A DNA stretch of 64,000 nt from Cryptomeria japonica. Taxonomy: Eukaryota > Streptophyta > Pinopsida > Cupressales > Cupressaceae. The position numbers and the translations under genes are program-made. Each line of letters begins with the position of its first letter. Position 1 is the stretch's first letter. Where the stretch lies: positions 264,170,574-264,234,573 of the forward strand of contig NC_081407.1 in assembly GCF_030272615.1 (NCBI RefSeq), written 5' to 3'. Shown here piece by piece: positions 57,121 through 64,000 of the stretch. Under the pieces are notes generated by a model that made no database searches, had not been told where the DNA came from, and worked only from the letters and a program-made list of their open reading frames with translations.

Positions 57121-57183
57121 TAAGCAGGATCTACTCGAGCTGGAAAAATATTTTCAACTAGGGAACCTAGCTCTGATACCAAT
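57121..57183 (-). other. Leader and primer-binding site of A
   Basis: On the element strand ATTGGTATCAGAGC (57170-57183) follows the 5' LTR: an exact initiator tRNA-Met primer site. Only about 50 bp separate it from the gag ATG. Confidence 0.93.
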
Positions 57184-59606
57184 TTAAGGAACACAATGGA
57201 CCACTGAGAGGGGAGTGAATCAGTGGTGATCAATAAAAACTTTTTACCTTCTAAAGGATCTAAGCATTTATAATAATAATTATGAAGCAATGAGCAGAGG
57301 TATCAAACATACAAACACACACACATAAGAGGAACATCACATAACACCAAATGTACAAGGAAAACCCAATGTGGGAAAAACCTCAGTGAGAATATCTACT
57401 GGAGTTTACTACTCCAATCGAGCCTCACAAAGAATAAAATTTACAATGAGTTTTAGGACACCAACCCAAGGAGCACTAACCCTTGATATTCTGAGCACCA
57501 ACTCAATGAGAACCATCCCATGATTTTATGAGCTACAACTCAAAGGAGAACCTATATCTGCTCTGAGCACCCACTTAGAGTTTACATTAAGTATATATTC
57601 AATTACAAATTAGATACCTCACTACAAATGAAGTTTTTTAGTACCTTACCAGTTTTCTTCTCTCTTCCCTTTCTCTCTCTGCCCTCTGCACTTCGTTTTG
57701 TTATGCTTTTCTTCAACTCTGATTTTTTTATGTCAGTAATTCTCTCTACTCTTTCATCTCTATCTCTATCTCTTTGTGATCTAGGTTCTCTATGTGTCTT
57801 CTACTTTGATCAGTTCCCTCCTCTACCTTTTTGCCTTGACTTAGCACCTTGCTGCTTCTTGTTGTCTTGGTTTTCTTCACTCTGATAACTGAACTTTGTT
57901 GCTTCTATATCTTTGTCTATGTTCAGATCTTTTTCTTTCTATATCACTCGACTACAACACCTTGCTCACTTCACATAGCTAAAACAACAACTAGTGTAGT
58001 TGTTCCCCCTTTTTATGTTTCCCACTCTATCTCAACAAGCTCAACTACCTCAGTCAAATCACATTAACTACCCTATATTAATAACTCTGGATCAAGGAAT
58101 GTTTTTTATTCCAATTGGAGTAATTCATTCTTGTCCTAGCATGAATCAGATTTGATTTTCCTTCTTGGATCGAGCACATGCATTAAATGACTCTTCTGTG
58201 TTTTCTTCTTTTTGGTGTTTGTACAATTCATATTCTGCATTAGGTTGCTATCTTTAGTAAACTTGATCTGCCTAGTGAATCTGATCCAATCACGGTAGAT
58301 CATCTCAAGCCCATCAAACACTAGCAAAACATCTTCCATGAATGTGTTATTCATGTTCTTTCGACCTACCCTCCAAGGATCGACAACTAACTTATTAAAT
58401 CGTCCTTCATCTTTGTAAGAACTGACTTGCACATCGGATCTCCTAGTTGTCCACTTGGTTACCACATGTCATCATATTTTGCATCCAAATCACCAAGTCA
58501 AACATTGGTCATCCGCCACATAGGTCTCTGCAACTATCGTGTCTATCAACCATTTCCATTTCAGAGTTACTACAAAGAAATGGCACGAAACAATTTTAAA
58601 AGAACTTTAAAACTCAACCATAGATCTTCCTCCATGCTGGAAAAATGGACAATCTACAATGGTCTATTTGACATTGACCTCCACGCTGGCAAGTGACACA
58701 ACTCTTGGCCAATAGGAAGATTATGTGTCAGTCATTATTTTACGGCTCAATATGGTGGTCCCACCTTCTAACACTGACCACCTGGCAAGGACATGTGGCA
58801 ACATCATGTGATGTCATGAAGGTTAACTTCCTCGCATCTTCCATCATGAGATAACGAGAGCTATCAGATCTGCTCCACTTCATCTTCCCTGCTGCGGTGA
58901 CCGTCAGCCTTAACAACATAACCACTGAGCACCTTTTTGATGCGATTAAGACATAGCTGTCTGATTAACCCATTGCAAGAATTGTGTATCTTTATTAGCT
59001 CAAGCTATAACCAATTTTTGCTTCCTTAAGACTATGACTTAATAAAAGTTAACAGTCAAACTATAGTCTATGGGGGGAAATAAACTAAAGCACTGGACTT
59101 CTATAAAAATAACACGAGCCCAACAAAAATATTAACGCCTAGGAGAAAAATGACAAGGGGAACATGGCCCCGAATGATGACTGATGACCCTTGGAGTTAA
59201 GTGGAAAAAGGTAACATAGAAACATAATAGTTTTAAGAGACTTAAGGGTTTTTGACATCGTCTTGTTTAAAATGCATAAACCCTAAGCCCTAGATATGAG
59301 GGTAATGACAGAGAATAGAGACCCAAATAGATGGTAAATAACAATGAATGGATTTTCAATTTTTCGTCATGACACATATGTCAGAGATGCATTTTTGTCT
59401 AACCCTGATCACTATGCAACCCTGATCACATAGTTCTCTCTGTCTTTTTGGATCACTTACTTTGCAACCTGCAACCTTTGGCTTCACTCTACATCTAGTT
59501 AACATCAATCTGAACTCTCAACTGGATGACTGGAACTTTGCAACCTCTGCATCACTTGTTGACATCATGGTGTCTCATGTTGACATCAATGACAATAATG
59601 CCAACA
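57184..59606 (-). repeat. 5' LTR of element A
   Basis: 2423 bp. On the element strand it starts TGTTGGCATTATTG (59606) and ends TCCTTAA before the PBS, a non-canonical end probably caused by mutation. It matches 3284-5555. It contains the GGTTTTTCCC...GGGTTTTCC motif (about 57358-57386, minus strand) and a short sense-strand reading frame (58136-58465). Confidence 0.92.
58136..58465 (-). other. Reading frame inside the 5' LTR of A (109 codons)
   Basis: On the element's sense strand from ATG 58465 to TGA at 58136-58138. It looks protein-like (VVDPWRVGRKNMNNTFMEDV, LVFDGLEMIYRDWIRFTRQI) with no recognised domain. The 3' LTR keeps a shorter, partly broken version (4004-4243; MIYHDWIKFIEHIKFTKDRN). 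It could be chance or a captured gene fragment. Confidence 0.3.
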
Positions 59607-60326
59607 AGTACCCTTAACAAAAAAAATTATTCATTATAAATGGTCAAATTGTTTCATGCCAATTACACTCATGCACAAATTAACAATTTTGTTTGTAAGT
59701 AAATTATTTTTTTTATTTTGTTTTTAAGGTTATTCGTTGATGAAATTATGTATTTCACACATTCAAAATCTCCAACTTTATACTTATAATATTTTTTCAA
59801 TAGATTTATCCTAAAGAAAATAATTTAGCATATAATGTCACAAGCCTTGGGGTTAAGTAGTTTGACCCATCTAGATTAAAGAAAGAACCTCATTGCTCCT
59901 TCAGGTACCTACATCATGGAAGATGCACTAGTTCCACCTTAGGAGATTTTTTCATGTACTAATATTAAGATTAATAAATTGAGAGATTCTATACCCGATG
60001 GTAGCAATACTGGGATTTATTAGGACACTTGCATGTCCATATTATCTAGCCTAGATCATATACTAAATAAACCCTCCTACAAGTCAAACTATGACTTTGA
60101 TACTAAATGATTCAAGTAAAATGACATGCATTCATTGCTAATACCATAAGGTTTAAAATCTAAAATAGTGTCAATATAAGTGCACATAAATCTACACCCA
60201 AAAATAAAAAACGTAACATGGATGTTTTCTACTTAACCCTATGAGGAAAACATGTACATGTAAGATCTAAAACATTTTTTAGCAATATATAAATCAACAC
60301 ATAGAAAAATGAGTAACTTGAGTTGA
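59607..60326. other. AT-rich non-coding DNA right of the nest
   Basis: Begins AGTAC behind the LTR of A. No gene, LTR or RNA recognised. Confidence 0.55.
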
Positions 60327-60725
60327 ATGGGTGGCGGTGGGGTCATCAGGGATTCAAATTGTAAGCTAATCATGTCCTATGTAGTTAACCCAAGCATTCA
60401 AACTTCCAATTTTGTAGAAGTGGCAACATTTTATGGGATCTCAATTGCTAAGGAAAAAGTTTATCAAAGTATTACTATAGAGGGAGACTCTAACAATTAC
60501 ATCATGGTGATTCAAGATAAAGCTACACTAGGGTAGAATATCAAAGTCCTCATCACAAAATTCCAAAGGTTCCTATCCATGTTTGGCCATGTAATAATCA
60601 AACACACCCTTAGAGAGGGGAACAAATCGATAGACAAGTTCGCAATTTGGGGTCCTTTCTCTAACCATCTCAAAATATGCACAGTGATACACAAGCTACA
60701 TAATGACATTCATGCTATGATATAG
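60327..60725 (+). pseudogene. RNase H (RVT_3-type) fragment
   Basis: One frame from GGGGVIRDSNCKLIMS to a TAG at 60723-60725, with one TAG at 60534. GGGVIRDS, the FVEVATFYG helix with the second catalytic acid, and IEGDSNN with the third are diagnostic of the plant RNase H domain found at the end of LINE polyproteins and as stand-alone genes. The N-terminal strand with the first catalytic Asp is missing or destroyed upstream. No LINE RT is visible nearby, so a truncated LINE end or a decayed host RNase H copy are both possible. Confidence 0.7.
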
Positions 60726-60818
60726 TCAGACATAAATCCCAATGATGCATAAAAATCTAAACATCGCCTTTTTAGTTTTTGTCTTTTCCATACCTATGAT
60801 AATTACAAATCTCCCAAT

Positions 60819-61728
60819 ATGACCATTTGTCATCCTTTTCCTAGAACTAGTTTTCACAACCCTTTCCCAGTCACTGTTATTGGTTTTCTTGGGAGAAAAC
60901 TAAATATGGTGGGTGATCTCATCCAAACAGAGCCATATAATTCTGACAAATTCAAGCAAAAGGGTAATATTTGGGCTCAGGTTGTAAAAGGTAACCTTGC
61001 ATTCTATGTCGAGGGTATGAAGGCTTTTGACCCTTCTCTCTCAAAACATTTTTCTCAGTCTTGGGATGAGGGAAAATTATTGGGGGTGTGGATTTTACTA
61101 TGTCAATGGAGTCTATTGTTTTTTCTACTGGTCTCATTGTGAAAGGTGTGATCTTCCTTAAAAAATCCAAGGGACACTACAAAGTTGAATTCAAGAGGTT
61201 CCTCGAGGCGAGTGAAAAACTTACTTGCCTAAAATATGGTTTTAATAGGGAGGATCTTCCTGGAATTTGGAACCAGATCATGTTGCTCCTTATGAAGTAC
61301 ATTACCTTGGATGACATACTCAAACACTTCCACTCCCACTTATTCCTTGTGCTAAATCATCTCAAGTACAGTGTGAAAATGAACTTCCTCTATTGGATTT
61401 TTTCTTCAATCTCCCACTTTGTTGTTGTGGCTAAATCCAAGAATCTTCTTCGCCTAGATCAATGGTTAATCCTGAGGCTTTATAATTGACCCCTTGCAGT
61501 GGGCCCTCCATTAACCCCTATGACCCCCTCCCTAACCCCACCTTGGTCGTGGATCTTATTGGAATCCATGTTTGCAAGTGTGAACCTAGTATAATGGCTA
61601 AACCTAAGCCTAAATGGATACCTACTTGTTTTAATCCCAACTGCTCTACTAAAAAGAAGAATGACCTTTCCTCTCCTCCTAAAGAAATTATCATTGAAGA
61701 ACAAGATGAGGAGGAATATAATTTTTAG
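60819..61728 (+). pseudogene. Decayed coding fragment of unknown family
   Basis: Three overlapping frames read as one protein with two frameshifts (about 61088 and 61487): IWAQVVKGNLAFYVEGMKAF, then VIFLKKSKGHYKVEFKRFLE, LKYGFNREDLPGIWNQIMLL and HFHSHLFLVLNHLKYSVKMN, then CFNPNCSTKKKND and an acidic end. The residue mix and the aromatic-rich segment look like real protein, probably from a transposon-associated plant gene, but I recognise no family. Its order relative to the RNase H fragment gives no clear unit. Confidence 0.4.
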
Positions 61729-64000
61729 GACTTAGCTTGTTCTTGGTCCACGGACTTTGAGTGGATGCCGAAAACCCCAATGTAAATTCTTATACCCCTT
61801 CTTCACCCTCTTTGGGTTCCCCTCCTCCCTCCCTTATTGATTACACCCAAAAGTGAGATTTACCATTGTATGTAGGAAAATGCAATGACCAAAATAAATA
61901 ACTCAAGATCAAAAGACCCATACACCAATGAGACTCTTGGTGCAATTATATGAACTAATTAAATTAGTCCAATTTCCCAAGGGGTGTCCAATTGTTCTCC
62001 ATCTCATAGGATCCCTATAGTTAATGTTTTTCTCTCTCTAATCATTGAGAAAATGACTTAGTAATGACAACTCCAAGAATGAGTGATATTTGATCTATAT
62101 GCATGAATGCATTTTTAAGATCTATATGATGTTAAAGCTATGATGATAAAGCTAGTATGAAGATAGTGATATGATAAAGATATTGCTAAATTATCATAAT
62201 CATGATATGCTAGCATGGTGATAGGTAGGTAATGCAAGAAGGTTACCCAAGTGGCTTGTATGTTCACTAAGTAATAGGCCCTTGCTAGTTTCAAGGTTTT
62301 GTTAATGAAATCAGAGTGCAAAAGGTTTATAGACAACCTAGCAACTCTCCTCGTTCCACCTCCCTAAGACAAAAACTTCTTGGTTGCTCAAGGGCTTCAA
62401 CTCCATAGTTTCTCTAGCTTGGTAATATAACTCCTTACTCACTCAAATGGATTTCATTCCTCTATCTTGATCTACTCTCTGACTACACAAGGTCTCCTTT
62501 TATTGGATTGCAAGTTTGTGTTAAGTTATACCCCCATGGGTGTCTTAGGCCTTCTATGTTTTGTAGTGTAGCGATCCTTCATAAGTGCCACAAACCAACT
62601 TATAGAGTCTACCTCACCAAAATATGTTAATTTTATGCAAGGAAAACTTGTCTCAACTATATTTGATGGGTTTTAGGCTTTACATCCTCCATTTGTGTAC
62701 CCGATTTGATTAAAAAAACCAATTTTGAGGCCTAAAACGGGCTACAAGGAATTAGCCCTCCTTTTGGGGTTTTGTGCTCACCCTACTCCAACGATGGACT
62801 TACGGACTAAAAGAATCTCATATATGGATACCCTTTTGGGAGTTCTTGAATATTCTCTAAGTTTTAGGGTCCCTTAAGCCTTCTCCATGACTGTCCCAAA
62901 AATGGGTACAAAAAGGAGGGTTTGGAAGGGTTTTGGTGGCAAACATGGACTAACAAGTTTAAGACCTTCAATATGAACCATGAAAACTTGGTTCTACCAT
63001 TTTAAATGCTAGTTAAGCCACAAAAATAAAGTTTTACACTTTTCCAAGGATAGGGAACAAGATTTACAAAAATTGCTCATGAGGGGTATGCAACAATGAC
63101 AACTTTTCCATTCTTGTTGTCTACAAACACATCAATTACATGAGTACCCAAATACATTCAAATCATGTGAACTCATATATGATTAGGAACAAAAGAGAAT
63201 CACATTAACCCTCCACAAAATCCATTAGGCAATTACAAACAAAGATTTGTTCACTGTCAAGGAAATTATGACTGCATTTTTTTGCCTTCTCACTGTCTTT
63301 CACTTTGGACTTGCACTTTACACTGTCAAAAACTCTTATTTGAAGGTCTGATTTTTTCTTTCTTAGAAATGCTCTACCTTTTGATGCTTGATGTCCTTCA
63401 TACCTCCCACTTGGAAGAGGAAGATTACAAAAACCAATCAACCAAGAATACAAAAATCAATCATAAATGACTGTGACAGCCAGCTGGGCATTACAACCTT
63501 GCCTAAAGGATCATTAATTGATCTTTGGAAACCTCAAGACCCATGGGTAGGGTCCAAAACCATTCCTTGATCTTGTTTGCAAACAAATAGAGAGAGGTAG
63601 AATGCTTTACAAACTCCAATGTATGGTGGAGGGTAAGCAAGTGAAAGGAAATTAACTCCAAAACAGTGACTCACTGTCTTTTACATCTTTTTCACAAACT
63701 AAAACTGAATCACCCTCATTATGGCTTAGAAAGACTCTTTTCCTTTACATTCAAACTTAAACATCAAAACAGGTCTGATAATCTGCTGAGTGCATTTTTT
63801 ATGGAAGAGCAAAGCATCAAACTTCTTCAAAGACCATAGCCAAATGACACACTTGCCTAGGGCTCCATGGCCACGAAACTCCTTACACCTGCATTTTTGA
63901 AATCAAAACAACTATGTACATATCTTACAAGTTGACCAACTAGTTCTTGGGAAGCCATGAGCATTTGGGGCCTCAAGAAGCCAAGTTGGTCAAGCATCCT
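61729..64000. other. Non-coding DNA to the window end
   Basis: No reading frame, LTR boundary or repeat array that I can support. 62095-62340 is rich in ATGAT runs. The remaining short frames (for example 63205-63470 on both strands) have no protein character. It may contain eroded repeats that need a library search to recognise. Confidence 0.5.

Larger units (their letters stand above)
3284..59606 (-). mobile_element. Element A: Ty1/copia retrotransposon (outer shell of the nest)
   Basis: Minus-strand element. 5' LTR 57184-59606, PBS 57170-57183, gag 55427-57120, then (after interruption by B) gag end, protease, integrase, RT and RNase H from 9310 down to 5871, and 3' LTR 3284-5555. Without B it is about 10.2 kb. 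Domain order PR-IN-RT-RNase H is that of Ty1/copia. The long LTRs and a gag with a coiled-coil extension and several zinc knuckles recall the SIRE/Maximus-like group, which I give as likely rather than proven. The 3' LTR lacks its last about 157 bp, so no target duplication can be confirmed; the sequence after the 5' LTR is AGTAC. Confidence 0.9.

Noticed and set aside
63205-63470. Overlapping reading frames on both strands near the window end
   Set aside because: Short, without homologous character or initiation context; treated as chance frames.

Overview
The window is intergenic DNA of a large plant nuclear genome. I see no intact host gene, no rRNA or tRNA gene and no bacterial feature. 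Nearly everything from 3284 to 59606 is one nest of LTR retrotransposons. Plant origin follows from the element types: Ty1/copia elements primed from initiator tRNA-Met, and a Ty3/gypsy element of the Tat/Ogre type with a second, archaeal-type RNase H. A large-genome seed plant, perhaps a gymnosperm, would fit the depth of nesting and decay, but the sequence does not prove the species.

Layout. 1-1854 is the 3' end of a plus-strand LTR element (G). 1855-3283 is AT-rich DNA with no gene. Element A (copia, minus strand, 2.3-2.4 kb LTRs) spans 3284-59606. Its gag is split by element B (copia, plus strand, 9316-55421, target duplication ATTTC). B carries four insertions: C (copia, minus, 12210-19005, AAGAT), H (gypsy Tat type, minus, 20156-43956, CTTGG), E (plus, pol-less, 44486-50556, GATAA, with a 910-bp tandem duplication at its left end) and D (50934-53305, AAGAG, with LTRs in inverted orientation). 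H carries a further insertion, F (plus, pol-less, 25625-33180, AAACT/AACCT), in its integrase. The nest is therefore four levels deep, and the duplications fix the order A, then B, then C/H/E/D, then F in H. 59607-64000 is outside the nest and holds two decayed coding fragments (an RNase H and an unknown) in otherwise featureless DNA.

How the parts relate. A, B, C and H encode the usual Gag, protease, integrase and RT/RNase H, all with premature stops. C is best preserved: one frame of 1357 codons with five stops. E and F (and probably G) lack pol. They carry a Gag-like first ORF (coiled coil plus about four CCHC knuckles) and a long second ORF with no recognised domain. E shares its leader and LTR segments with B and is best read as a satellite of B-type machinery. 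The observations I rate highest are the unknown second ORF of E/F, an inverted repeat that brackets the polypurine tract and LTR start and shows compensating base changes between families, the inverted-LTR element D, a G-patch-like motif after the protease of H, and a decayed antisense reading frame in the 3' spacer of H.
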